64,000 nucleotides of DNA from Microbacterium sp. USTB-Y (lineage in GTDB: Bacteria; Actinomycetota; Actinomycetes; Actinomycetales; Microbacteriaceae): contig NZ_JAGMTU010000006.1 in NCBI RefSeq assembly GCF_023703415.1, positions 124,001 through 188,000 on the forward strand, read 5' to 3'. How positions within the stretch are numbered: position 1 is the stretch's first letter; each line of letters begins with the position of its first letter. The translations under genes were made by a program, and so were the position numbers. The notes beneath the pieces were generated by a model that saw only the letters and a list, made by a program, of their open reading frames with translations, did not search any database and had not been told where the DNA came from. This document shows, piece after piece, positions 46,350 to 54,235 of this stretch.

Positions 46350-47780
46350 TCAGGACGCGGATCCCTGCACGCGGGCGATCCACGCCTCGACCTCGGCCGA
46401 GGTGCGCGGGATGCCGGCGGAGAGGTTCACGGGCCCGTCGGCCGTGATGAGGATGTCGTCCTCGATGCGCACGCCGATGCCGCGGTACTCCTCGGGCACG
46501 GTCAGATCGTCGATCTGGAAGTACAGACCGGGCTCGATCGTGAACACCATGCCCGGCTCGATGAGGCCGTCGTAGTACATCTCGCGCCGCGCCTGCGCGC
46601 AGTCGTGCACGTCGATGCCGAGATGGTGGCTCGTGCCGTGCACCATGTAACGGCGGTGCTGGCCGCCCTTGTCGGCGTCGAGCGCCTCCTCGGCGGAGAC
46701 AGGAAGCAGGCCCCACTCGGCGGTGCGGCGGGCGATGACGTCCATCGCGGCGCCGTGTACCTCGCGGAACGGCACACCGACCTGCGCCGCCGCGAACGCG
46801 GCGTCTGCGGCCTCGACCACGGTGTCGTAGATGCGGCGCTGCACGTCGCTGAACGTGCCGTTCACCGGCAGCGTGCGCGTGATGTCGGCGGTGTAGAGGC
46901 TGTCGGCCTCGGCGCCCGCGTCGATGAGGATCAGGTCGCCCGGCAGCACCGCGCCGTCGTTGCGCGTCCAGTGCAGGTAGCAGGCGTGCGGACCGGATGC
47001 CGCGATCGTGTCGTAGCCCTCCCAGTTGCCGTCGCTACGGGCGCGCTGGTGGAAGGCGCCCTCGACGATGCGCTCGCCGCGCGGGTGGGCGACCGCCCGC
47101 GGAAGGTCGCGGATGATGTCGTCGAAGCCGTTCGCGGTGATCTCGACGGCGCGGCGCATCTCGGCGATCTCGTACTCGTCCTTGACGAGGCGCAACTCGG
47201 ACACGAATCGGGTGAGCTCGTCGTCCTCGTCGACCACGAGGTCGGACTCGCCCGCGGCGAAGTCGTCGAGGTGCGCGGTGGCGACGGCCAGGTCGGCGGC
47301 GACGCCGGCGAGGGCGGGACGCGGGCCGATCCAGAACTCTCCGATCGTGGCGTCCGAGTAGAACTCGCTCGTGGTGCGGTCGGCGCGCTCGCGGAAGTAC
47401 AGGGTGACGTCGTGGCCGCCGGCCGTGGGCTCGAAGACCAACAGCGAGTCGGGCTCGGAGTCGGCGGCCCACCCGGTGAGGTGCGCGAACGCCGAATGGG
47501 CGCGGAACGGATAGTCGGTGTCGTTGCTGCGCTGCTTGAGGGATCCGGCCGGGATCACGAGGCGCTTGCCGGGGAAGGCCGCGGAGACGGCGGCGCGACG
47601 GGCGGCCGCGTACTCTGCCTGCGCGCGCGGTGCGGGCAGGGATTCGGGTCGCTCGGCCCAGCCTGTGGAGATCGTGTCGAGGAACCCCTGGGGGAAGGGC
47701 TGGCGGCGGTTGGTCGTGGTCGAGGTGGTCGCGGTGGCGGCGTCGCCCGGCTGCTCGATCGTGTCTTGCTCGGAGGTCAT
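46350..47780 (-). CDS. aminopeptidase P-family Xaa-Pro dipeptidase
   Basis: A 476-residue pita-bread metallopeptidase that removes N-terminal residues before proline. The N-terminal domain (about 45-200) precedes the catalytic domain with metal ligands in LIDAGAEADSLYTADITR near 289, HGTSHHLGIDVHD near 385, TIEPGLYF near 420 and GVRIEDDIL near 443. Length and motifs match dimeric bacterial PepP. It starts at ATG 47780; GAGGAT six bases upstream may act as a weak -10 or as a ribosome site. The control region contains a long palindrome. Confidence 0.92.
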   Translation of the reverse strand: MTSEQDTIEQPGDAATATTSTTTNRRQPFPQGFLDTISTGWAERPESLPAPRAQAEYAAARRAAVSAAFPGKRLVIPAGSLKQRSNDTDYPFRAHSAFAHLTGWAADSEPDSLLVFEPTAGGHDVTLYFRERADRTTSEFYSDATIGEFWIGPRPALAGVAADLAVATAHLDDFAAGESDLVVDEDDELTRFVSELRLVKDEYEIAEMRRAVEITANGFDDIIRDLPRAVAHPRGERIVEGAFHQRARSDGNWEGYDTIAASGPHACYLHWTRNDGAVLPGDLILIDAGAEADSLYTADITRTLPVNGTFSDVQRRIYDTVVEAADAAFAAAQVGVPFREVHGAAMDVIARRTAEWGLLPVSAEEALDADKGGQHRRYMVHGTSHHLGIDVHDCAQARREMYYDGLIEPGMVFTIEPGLYFQIDDLTVPEEYRGIGVRIEDDILITADGPVNLSAGIPRTSAEVEAWIARVQGSAS

Positions 47781-47839
47781 GGATCCATCCTCTCACCGCG
47801 TCGCCCCGCCCTCTCGCGTGGCGTCTGCCGGCCATGCAA

Positions 47840-47921
47840 CGATCCGCACACGTTGTGACGATCTGCACACGGATCGGCCGGATCCGTGTGCAGATCGTGC
47901 CGGGCTGTGCTGATCGTCACA
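47840..47921. repeat. long palindromic element upstream of aminopeptidase P and DUF3054
   Basis: The core has perfect 17-bp arms (47859-47875 and 47881-47897) around GGCCG. The unit CGATCYGCACACG occurs three times: directly at 47840-47852 and 47859-47871, inverted at 47885-47897. Outer arms TGTGACGATC (47854-47863) and GATCGTCACA (47912-47921) add a second dyad. It sits in the shared 241-bp region of two divergent genes. Confidence 0.85.
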
Positions 47922-48021
47922 CACTCCCTCGCGCAGAGCACCGGCGGACCCATCGCGTGCGGACGCCGGTCCGCGGGCCGAGGCCGTCCGAGCGCACAGC
48001 CGGCCGGGCTAGCGTGGAGGC

Positions 48022-48417
48022 ATGACCGAAGCCGCTTCCGTCCGCCGATCCGCTCCGTCCTGGCCGTGGGCCGCGGGGATCGACGTCGTGCTCGTGATCG
48101 TGTTCGCCGCGATCGGGCGTGCGAGCCACGAGCACGGAGTCGATGCCCTGGGCGTGCTGGAGACGGCCTGGCCCTTCCTCGCGGGTCTCGCGGTCGGCTG
48201 GCTGGTGCTGCGGGCGTGGCGGGCGCCGGCCGCGCCGCTGCGCACGGGCGTCGGACTGGTCGTGATCACCGTCGTTCTGGGGATGCTGCTGCGCGTCCTC
48301 GCGGGCGGCACCACCGCCGTCGCGTTCATCATCGTCGCCACGGTGACGCTGCTGGTGTTCCTCGTCGGGTGGCGCGGGATCGCGGCGCTCGTCGCCCGGG
48401 TGCGCTCGAGCCGCTGA
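48022..48417 (+). CDS. DUF3054 membrane protein
   Basis: A 131-residue protein with four helices (about 16-38, 48-64, 74-95 and 98-122). The pattern GIDVVLVIVFAAIGRASHEHG and a central GLAVGWL match DUF3054, an actinobacterial family of unknown function. TAGCGT (48010-48015) lies exactly six bases before ATG 48022, predicting a leaderless mRNA. It converges on the EEP-family gene with an 18-bp gap. Confidence 0.8.
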   Translation: MTEAASVRRSAPSWPWAAGIDVVLVIVFAAIGRASHEHGVDALGVLETAWPFLAGLAVGWLVLRAWRAPAAPLRTGVGLVVITVVLGMLLRVLAGGTTAVAFIIVATVTLLVFLVGWRGIAALVARVRSSR

Positions 48418-48435
48418 GCGCGCGGCCGGTCGGCC

Positions 48436-49470
48436 TCAGGACTTCGCGGGCTCCAGCTGCACGATGAGCGCCCGGTGATCGCTCCCGCCGGCGCCGGCGG
48501 GGAGCACAGCGGATCCGGAGGGCCGCCACTGCTCGGTGGCCATGACGTGATCGATCGGCGCGCCGACGAGCGCGGGCACCGACGTCGGCCAGGTGCCGAC
48601 GGCGCCCGAGCCGGTGCGCGATGCCGCGTCGCGGCAGGCGCCGAGGTCCCCTCCGGCCGTGCCGAGGCCGGCCATGTGGTCCAGCGTCGCGTTGAAGTCG
48701 CCGGCGAGGATGACGTTCTTTCCGGCGGGGCACTGATCGGCCACCCAGCGCAGATCCTGCGACCAGCCGTCCATCTCGTCCTGCCGCGGGGCGACCGTGT
48801 GCACCGCGACGACGGTCGGGCCGTCGCCGCTCACGGGCATGACCACCGCGCTGGGCACCGAGGACGTGTTGCTCGATCCGTCGGCGGAGGAGGGGATCAC
48901 CGAGTAGTCGCCCAGGGCGGGGGAGATGAGCACGGTCGTCTGCCAGGAATCCGGCCCCTGCGTCACCTCCGGACGGTACTGCACATGGTGCACCCACATC
49001 GGGTGCCCCGCCTCGCGCAGCTTCAGCGCGATGTCCTCGCCGACCGCCTCCGTGGTCTCGGGCAGGGCGACGATGTCGGCCTGCTGCGCGACGACGGTGT
49101 CGGCGATCTCGTCCGCGGAGACGGCCTCTCCCGCGGTGTTCCACGCGAGTACCCGCACGCTCTTCGCCGCCTTCGCCGGCAGCGCGTCGGCGGTGTCGAC
49201 TCCGCGCAGCGCGAGGATCCCCGCCGACGCGCCGCCGGCGAGCAGCGCGATCAGGGCGATCGAGGCCGCGAACCCGCGCAGGGGCCGGGCGAGCATCAGC
49301 AGGAGGGCGAGCAGCAGGATGCCCGCGAACGCGAGCACGAGCACCGCCCGGGAGGCGACGATCTGCGTGATCGGGAACGTCTGCTCCAGATGGAAGAACT
49401 GCGGCCAGGTCACGACCGCTGCAGCGATCGCGAAGAGGACGGTGAGCAGGATCCCGATCAGACGAAGCAT
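48436..49470 (-). CDS. membrane-anchored endonuclease/exonuclease/phosphatase-family protein
   Basis: A 344-residue protein with three N-terminal helices (about 4-85) and an outward-facing EEP domain. Motifs: VLAWNTAGE near 107, VALPETTE near 134, AGDFNATLDH near 255 and GSDHRALIV near 330, the DNase I-like catalytic set. Substrates in this family range from nucleic acids to phospholipids, and this topology resembles VanJ-type phosphatases. TAGGCT lies eight bases before ATG 49470. Confidence 0.82.
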   Translation of the reverse strand: MLRLIGILLTVLFAIAAAVVTWPQFFHLEQTFPITQIVASRAVLVLAFAGILLLALLLMLARPLRGFAASIALIALLAGGASAGILALRGVDTADALPAKAAKSVRVLAWNTAGEAVSADEIADTVVAQQADIVALPETTEAVGEDIALKLREAGHPMWVHHVQYRPEVTQGPDSWQTTVLISPALGDYSVIPSSADGSSNTSSVPSAVVMPVSGDGPTVVAVHTVAPRQDEMDGWSQDLRWVADQCPAGKNVILAGDFNATLDHMAGLGTAGGDLGACRDAASRTGSGAVGTWPTSVPALVGAPIDHVMATEQWRPSGSAVLPAGAGGSDHRALIVQLEPAKS

Positions 49471-49568
49471 CGCCCTCGAGCCTAGGCGACCGCGTCTGTG
49501 AGCCGTCTGGTGCGGAGCCGGGGAAGCGCCGTGCGCCGGTGGCGCCCCTGCATCGCTACGCTCGAAGG

Positions 49569-50456
49569 ATGACCGATGCCGATCCGACGCCGCGACCCGC
49601 CCTGTTCGCAGGCCCGATCGATCTGCATCTGCACTCGAACCGCTCCGACGGCACCGAGGATCCGGCCGAGCTCGTCGCGCAGGCGGCGCAGCAGGGCCTG
49701 GGCACCCTGGCGCTCACCGACCACGACACGACGGCGGGCTGGGGTGAGGCAGCCGCCGCGGCGGCCGCGCACGGGATGACCTTCATCCCCGGCATGGAGA
49801 TGTCGTCGAAGGACGGGTGGCGCAGCGTCCATGTGCTCGCCTACCTGTTCGACCCGACGGATCCGGATCTCGTCGCGGAGACCACACGGATCCGCGAGGA
49901 CCGGATCGGCAGGGCCGAGCGGATCGTCCGCAACATCGCCCGCGACTATCCGCTGCGCTGGGAGGACGTCCTGGAGCAGACCGACCCCGACGCCACCGTC
50001 GGGCGCCCGCACATCGCCGACGCGCTCGTCGCGCAGGGCATCGTACGTGACCGCGGCGAGGCGTTCGACGGGATCCTGCACCCGCGCGAGGGCTACTACG
50101 AGGGGCACTACGCGCCGGATCCGGTCACCGCGATCGAGCTGATCGCCGCCGCCGGCGGCGTCGCCGTGATCGCCCATCCGGCCGGCCGGGAGCGGATGAC
50201 CGACGCGACGCTGCGCCGTCTCATCGACGCGGGCCTCGCGGGCCTTGAGATCGACCACCGCGAGAACACCCCGGAAGGGCGGGCCTGGCTGCACCGCATC
50301 GCCGCCGAGCACGACCTCATCGTGACCGGATCCAGCGACTACCACGGGGCGGGCAAGCCCAACGTGCCGGGTGAGAACACCACGACCCCGGCGATGCTGC
50401 AGCGGATCATCGACCGCGGATCCGGAGCGGCCCCGGTCTACCCGGTCGGGGGCTGA
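49569..50456 (+). CDS. PHP-domain phosphoesterase, RNase AM/TrpH-like
   Basis: A 295-residue metal-dependent phosphoesterase. IDLHLHSNRSDG near 18, LTDHDTTAGW near 50, GMEMSS near 75, VIAHPAG near 198 and GSSDYHG near 260 supply the His/Asp metal ligands of the PHP fold. Homologs hydrolyse 3',5'-bisphosphonucleotides or act 5' to 3' on RNA. TACGCT lies exactly six bases before ATG 49569. It converges on the DEAD-box gene. Confidence 0.88.
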   Translation: MTDADPTPRPALFAGPIDLHLHSNRSDGTEDPAELVAQAAQQGLGTLALTDHDTTAGWGEAAAAAAAHGMTFIPGMEMSSKDGWRSVHVLAYLFDPTDPDLVAETTRIREDRIGRAERIVRNIARDYPLRWEDVLEQTDPDATVGRPHIADALVAQGIVRDRGEAFDGILHPREGYYEGHYAPDPVTAIELIAAAGGVAVIAHPAGRERMTDATLRRLIDAGLAGLEIDHRENTPEGRAWLHRIAAEHDLIVTGSSDYHGAGKPNVPGENTTTPAMLQRIIDRGSGAAPVYPVGG

Positions 50457-50479
50457 GCGCCCGCGACCGGGAGGGAGCC

Positions 50480-52000
50480 TCAGGCCCCGGTCTGCGGGGC
50501 GCTGCCACCGGCCGCGCCCCCGGAGGGGCGACGCCGACGGCGACGACGCTGCGCGGCCGGCTTGCCGTCGTGGTGCTCGGCGCCCTGGCCGTCGTGCGTG
50601 CCGGATCCCTCCGCGCCGCGGTCGGCGTCGCCCGCCGGTGCGCCCTTGGCGACGGCGGTCTCGGCGCCCTCGGTGAACGTGGATCCCACGCCCTCCGCCG
50701 CACGGCGACGGCGGCGGCGACGGCGCGTCGTGCCCTCGCTCGTGCCCTCGGCGGCGGCCTCGGTCGCACGCTGCGGCTCGCGCTGCTTGCGGGCCGGCTT
50801 CTCGGACACCGGAGCGGTGACGAGGCGGCCCTTGGTGCCGGCGGGGATGTCGAGGTCCTCGTACAGGTGCGGGCTGGACGAGTAGGTCTCGATCGGCTCG
50901 GGCTGGCCGAACTCGAGGGCGCGGTTGATGAGGGCCCACTTGTGCAGGTCCTCCCAGTCCACGAACGTCACCGCGATGCCGGTGCGGCCGGCGCGGCCGG
51001 TGCGGCCCGCGCGGTGCAGGTACGTCTTGTCCTCGTCGGGGATGGTGTGGTTGATGACGTGGGTGACGTCATCGACGTCGATGCCGCGGGCGGCGACGTC
51101 GGTCGCGACGAGCACGTCCCGCTTGCCGGCCTTGAACGCGGCCATGGAGCGCTCGCGCTGGTCCTGCCCCATGTCGCCGTGCACACCGCCGACGTTGAAG
51201 CCGCGGTCGCTGAGTTCGTCGACCAGACGCTGGGCCGCGCGCTTCGTGCGCGTGAAGATCACCGTCTTGCCGCGGCCCTCGGCCTGGAGGATCCGGGCGA
51301 TGACCTCGTCCTTGTCGAGCGAGTGCGCCCGGTAGACCAGGTGGCGGATGTTCGCCTGGGTGAGGCCCTCGTCGGGGTCGTTCGCGCGGATGTGGATCGG
51401 GTTCGTCATGAACCGGCGCGCCAGGGCCACGATCGGGCCGGGCATGGTCGCCGAGAACAGCTGCGTGTGCCGCACCGCGGGGACCTTGGAGAAGATCTTC
51501 TCGATGTCGGCCAGGAAGCCGAGATCCAGCATCTTGTCGGCCTCGTCGAGCACCACCTCGGTGGCGTGCGAGAGGTCGAGCAGGCGCTGGTTGGCGAGGT
51601 CGATGAGGCGGCCGGGCGTGCCGACGACGATCTGCGCGCCGGCCTTGAGCTGCTCGATCTGGCCCTCGTAGGCCTTGCCGCCGTAGATCGCGACGACGCT
51701 CGTGGAGCGGCCGGAGGTGAGCAGGTCCATGTCCTCGTACACCTGCACCGCGAGCTCGCGGGTGGGGACGACGATGAGCGCCTTGACGCCGGGCTCGGGG
51801 TCGAGGCCCAGGCGCTGCACCACGGGGATGCCGAAGCCGAAGGTCTTGCCCGTGCCGGTCTTGGCCTGTCCGATGATGTCCTGGCCGGGCAGGCCCAGGG
51901 GGATGGTCTGCTCCTGGATCGGGAAGGCGTCGACGATGCCCTTCGCCGCGAGGGCGTCCACGATGTCCTGATCGATGCCGAGATCGGCGAAAGAAGTCAC
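50480..52000 (-). CDS. DEAD-box RNA helicase (RhlE/CshA-like) with basic tail
   Basis: A 506-residue RNA helicase. Motifs: Q AFPIQEQTIP, I GQAKTGTGKT, Ia PTRELAVQ, II LDEADKMLDLGF, III FSATMP, and IDVDDVTHVIN plus HRAGRTGRAGRTG in domain 2. The C-terminal 130 residues are disordered with runs of arginine. GTG 52000 is chosen: the in-frame stretch back to 52063 uses codons rare in this genome (CAA, AGG, TCA, ACT), so it looks like leader. Minus-strand TAGGCT near 52122 is a likely -10, giving a leader over 100 nt. In M. tuberculosis rhlE (Rv3211) has the same neighbours. Confidence 0.88.
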   Translation of the reverse strand: MTSFADLGIDQDIVDALAAKGIVDAFPIQEQTIPLGLPGQDIIGQAKTGTGKTFGFGIPVVQRLGLDPEPGVKALIVVPTRELAVQVYEDMDLLTSGRSTSVVAIYGGKAYEGQIEQLKAGAQIVVGTPGRLIDLANQRLLDLSHATEVVLDEADKMLDLGFLADIEKIFSKVPAVRHTQLFSATMPGPIVALARRFMTNPIHIRANDPDEGLTQANIRHLVYRAHSLDKDEVIARILQAEGRGKTVIFTRTKRAAQRLVDELSDRGFNVGGVHGDMGQDQRERSMAAFKAGKRDVLVATDVAARGIDVDDVTHVINHTIPDEDKTYLHRAGRTGRAGRTGIAVTFVDWEDLHKWALINRALEFGQPEPIETYSSSPHLYEDLDIPAGTKGRLVTAPVSEKPARKQREPQRATEAAAEGTSEGTTRRRRRRRRAAEGVGSTFTEGAETAVAKGAPAGDADRGAEGSGTHDGQGAEHHDGKPAAQRRRRRRRPSGGAAGGSAPQTGA

Positions 52001-52211
52001 AGTCTTTGATTGCCTGTCCGGCGGGCCTTGCGATCGCGGCGCCGCCTCGTTGATGGGGTCCACGCCGAATCCGAATGCACAGGCGCGGGGCTCCGATCCG
52101 TCGCCGGAGCGGGATCCAGCCTACCGGAGTGCGCCCCCGACTCCGGGAGCGGAGTGCGCACGGTGCGCGCCGCCGCCGATCCCGGGGGAGCGGCTCCACT
52201 AGGCTGGGCGC

Positions 52212-52925
52212 GTGGTGAGGTGGTTCTGGCAGCGCGACAAGGCGCCGCGACGCGCCCTGGTGCTCCGCTCCCGGGGCGACGTGGGCGACGCGACCCGCGT
52301 CGACTTCGCCGAGCTGGCGCCCGAGCTGAACACCTTCCTCGGCCAGGCCGCGTATCTGCAGCTGGGCTACTTCGAGACGCTCACGCGCCTCATCCGCGCC
52401 ACGAGCGATCTCGCGGAGAAGGAGATCCTCTCGCGTGCCGCGGGCGCCGCCCTGGTCAAGCACCGCGGGATCGTCGACATCATCACCGCGCACGGGGACG
52501 ACCCGACCGAGGTGATGCTGCCGTTCCGGGAGCAGCTGGACGCGTTCCGCCGCAAGACCCTCGGCCCGCGCATCGCGGAGACCATGCTCGCGGTCTACCT
52601 CACGGCCGGCATGCTCGACGACTTCTACATCGCGCTCGCGTCCAGCTACGGCGAGACCGGGGCGAAGGTGGCAACGATCCTCTCCGAGGCCGACGACCGC
52701 CACGAGATCATCGGGATCGTGCAGGCCACGATCGCGAGCGACGAGCAGTGGCGTTCCCTGCTGTCGATGTGGGGCCGGAGACTCGTCGGCGACACGATCC
52801 TCGTCGCGCGTGCCGCGCTGCGCCCGCATTTGCCCGGTGCCGAGGACGATCGTCTCGAGCCGGTCTTCACAGAGCTGATGGGCGCCCACGCGCGGCGCAT
52901 GGACGCGATGGGGCTCGCGTCCTAG
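52212..52925 (+). CDS. ferritin-like MiaE_2-family protein
   Basis: A 237-residue helical protein. Glu and His residues at LQLGYFETLTR, AALVKHRGIVD and DDRHEIIG fit a di-iron four-helix bundle of the MiaE_2 family, related to tRNA hydroxylases. Function in actinobacteria is unproven. It starts at GTG 52212 with TAGGCT exactly six bases upstream (52200-52205). The pairing with a DEAD-box gene and DUF3107 is conserved in mycobacteria. Confidence 0.8.
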   Translation: MVRWFWQRDKAPRRALVLRSRGDVGDATRVDFAELAPELNTFLGQAAYLQLGYFETLTRLIRATSDLAEKEILSRAAGAALVKHRGIVDIITAHGDDPTEVMLPFREQLDAFRRKTLGPRIAETMLAVYLTAGMLDDFYIALASSYGETGAKVATILSEADDRHEIIGIVQATIASDEQWRSLLSMWGRRLVGDTILVARAALRPHLPGAEDDRLEPVFTELMGAHARRMDAMGLAS

Positions 52926-52946
52926 CAGGCGGGACCGGCGACGGGC

Positions 52947-53468
52947 TCAGCCCGCCTCGACCGGAAGCCTTTCGAGGCGCCGGGTCAGCCGCCAGGCGAT
53001 GACGACCGGGATCACCCCGAGGATCCCGAACGACATGTCGATGAGCTGCCACCCCAGCGGGATTCCGCGCAGCGTTCCCGCGATGAGGGCGAGCGGGATG
53101 ATCCCGGCGCAGGCGATCACCCCGAACTGGATCACCCAGATGTTGCGCACCGGATCGATCAGCGGGCCCAGGAACACCACCGCGATGATCAGGTGCGCGA
53201 AGGCGAGCCAATCCGTGCCGTAGGCGAGGAAGGGGTATCGCGCGCCGGTGTCGGCGAGGGCGGCGGCCACGCGGTCCACCCACCCGGCAGCGTCGGGGAA
53301 GAGCGCGGACACGGGGGATCCGTCCAGGATCCTGGCGGCCAGGCCGAGCTCCTCCCGCAGCGGGAAGGCGGTGACGCCGCTCACGATCAGTCCGAGGATG
53401 AGGATGCTGAGGCAGATCCTGATCCCGCGCAGGGTGCGGACACGGTCCCCGCTCGCGGAGGCCGTCAC
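52947..53468 (-). CDS. four-helix membrane protein of unknown function
   Basis: A 173-residue protein with a helix near residues 12-32, a periplasmic-facing loop to about 78, then three helices (LAFAHLIIAVVFLG, IQFGVIACAGIIPLALIAG and GILGVIPVVIAW). I do not recognise a family with confidence. GTG 53468 follows the preceding gene by 7 bp, so it is probably cotranscribed with DUF3107 and the small membrane protein. Confidence 0.65.
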   Translation of the reverse strand: MTASASGDRVRTLRGIRICLSILILGLIVSGVTAFPLREELGLAARILDGSPVSALFPDAAGWVDRVAAALADTGARYPFLAYGTDWLAFAHLIIAVVFLGPLIDPVRNIWVIQFGVIACAGIIPLALIAGTLRGIPLGWQLIDMSFGILGVIPVVIAWRLTRRLERLPVEAG

Positions 53469-53475
53469 CGTCGGC

Positions 53476-53763
53476 TCAGACGCCGAGCTCCGCGCGCCGC
53501 ACCGCGTCGCCGTGGTGCCGCACGCGGGTGAGGACCACTCCGACGAGGGCGGAGACCACGACCGCACCGCCGAGGGCGATCAGCCACAGCCAGAAGCTGG
53601 ACTCCTTCAACCCGGCCCACTGCCCGAGCGTGTAGGCCGCCGCGGCGACCGCGGTCGCGACCGCCGGGACGAGCGCGACCCCTCGCACATCCCGATGGGG
53701 GATCGCGAAGTGCACGATCACGCCCAGCACGCAGGCGGCGATCAGCGCGAGCAGGATGTACAC
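53476..53763 (-). CDS. small three-helix membrane protein
   Basis: A 95-residue protein of three helices (about 2-22, 27-48 and 57-78) with a short basic tail. No motif is recognisable. It starts at GTG 53763, 5 bp after the DUF3107 stop, in a probable three-gene operon. Function unknown. Confidence 0.65.
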   Translation of the reverse strand: MYILLALIAACVLGVIVHFAIPHRDVRGVALVPAVATAVAAAAYTLGQWAGLKESSFWLWLIALGGAVVVSALVGVVLTRVRHHGDAVRRAELGV

Positions 53764-53768
53764 GGGGC

Positions 53769-53993
53769 TCAGGCCACGAAGCCGACGCGGCGGGACTCCT
53801 CGGTCCCGAGCTCGACGTAGCCGAGGCTCGCCGTCGGCACGATGTAGGAGTTGCCCTTGGTGTCGCTCAGCTCGACGTGGCTCGCGCCCTGGTCGAGCGC
53901 GCCGGCGATGGCCGCGCGCACCTCGGAGGCGTCGGCCGAGGTCTCGAAGCTGAGCTCGCGGCCGGTGTTGATGATGCCGATGCGGATCTCCAC
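53769..53993 (-). CDS. DUF3107 protein
   Basis: A 74-residue protein starting VEIRIGIINTGRELSFETS, with a C-terminal VPTASLGYVELG. It matches DUF3107 (TB9.4/Rv3208A of M. tuberculosis); function is unknown. GTG 53993 is chosen over an ATG 33 bp upstream because AAGGAGCATTCC sits directly before it. A minus-strand TAGAGT near 54030 is the likely -10. First gene of a three-gene operon. Confidence 0.85.
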   Translation of the reverse strand: MEIRIGIINTGRELSFETSADASEVRAAIAGALDQGASHVELSDTKGNSYIVPTASLGYVELGTEESRRVGFVA

Positions 53994-54188
53994 GGAATGC
54001 TCCTTGAAAGGTTGAGGTTCCGTCACTCTATCGCGGGCTCTGCGGGGTGGGATCGTGTGCGGGGCGGTGTTCGCCGAGGGCGATTGCGGAGCCCGGTGCC
54101 GGGCCTTGTCGGGTCGGATGCCCCGGATCCTCTTCGGCGGTCCGTCGCCGTTGCGCGCGGGGACTCCTCAGAGCAAGAGGGGAATGCC

Positions 54189-54235
54189 TGTGGATAACTT
54201 TCGAAGCTAGTTTCGATTCTCGGTAGAATCGGGGT
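54189..54235 (+). promoter_or_regulatory. promoter of the DUF222-HNH gene with LexA-like box and DnaA-box sequence
   Basis: TAGAAT (54224-54229) lies exactly six bases before the ATG. TCGAAGCTAGTTTCGA (54201-54216) has the spacing TCGAA-N6-TTCGA of the actinobacterial SOS box, with altered inner bases. CGATTCT and AGAATCG (54214-54220, 54225-54231) form a second dyad across the -10. TGTGGATAA (54189-54197) is a perfect DnaA-box sequence. Confidence 0.6.

Noticed and set aside
52001-52063. 21-residue N-terminal extension of the second DEAD-box helicase
   Set aside because: The codons CAA, AGG, TCA and ACT are rare in this genome and the stretch precedes the conserved Q-motif region, so it reads as leader.
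52927-52957. Terminator between the MiaE_2-like gene and the converging membrane protein gene
   Set aside because: Only a 7-bp stem with a 17-nt loop and a competing small palindrome; too weak to call.
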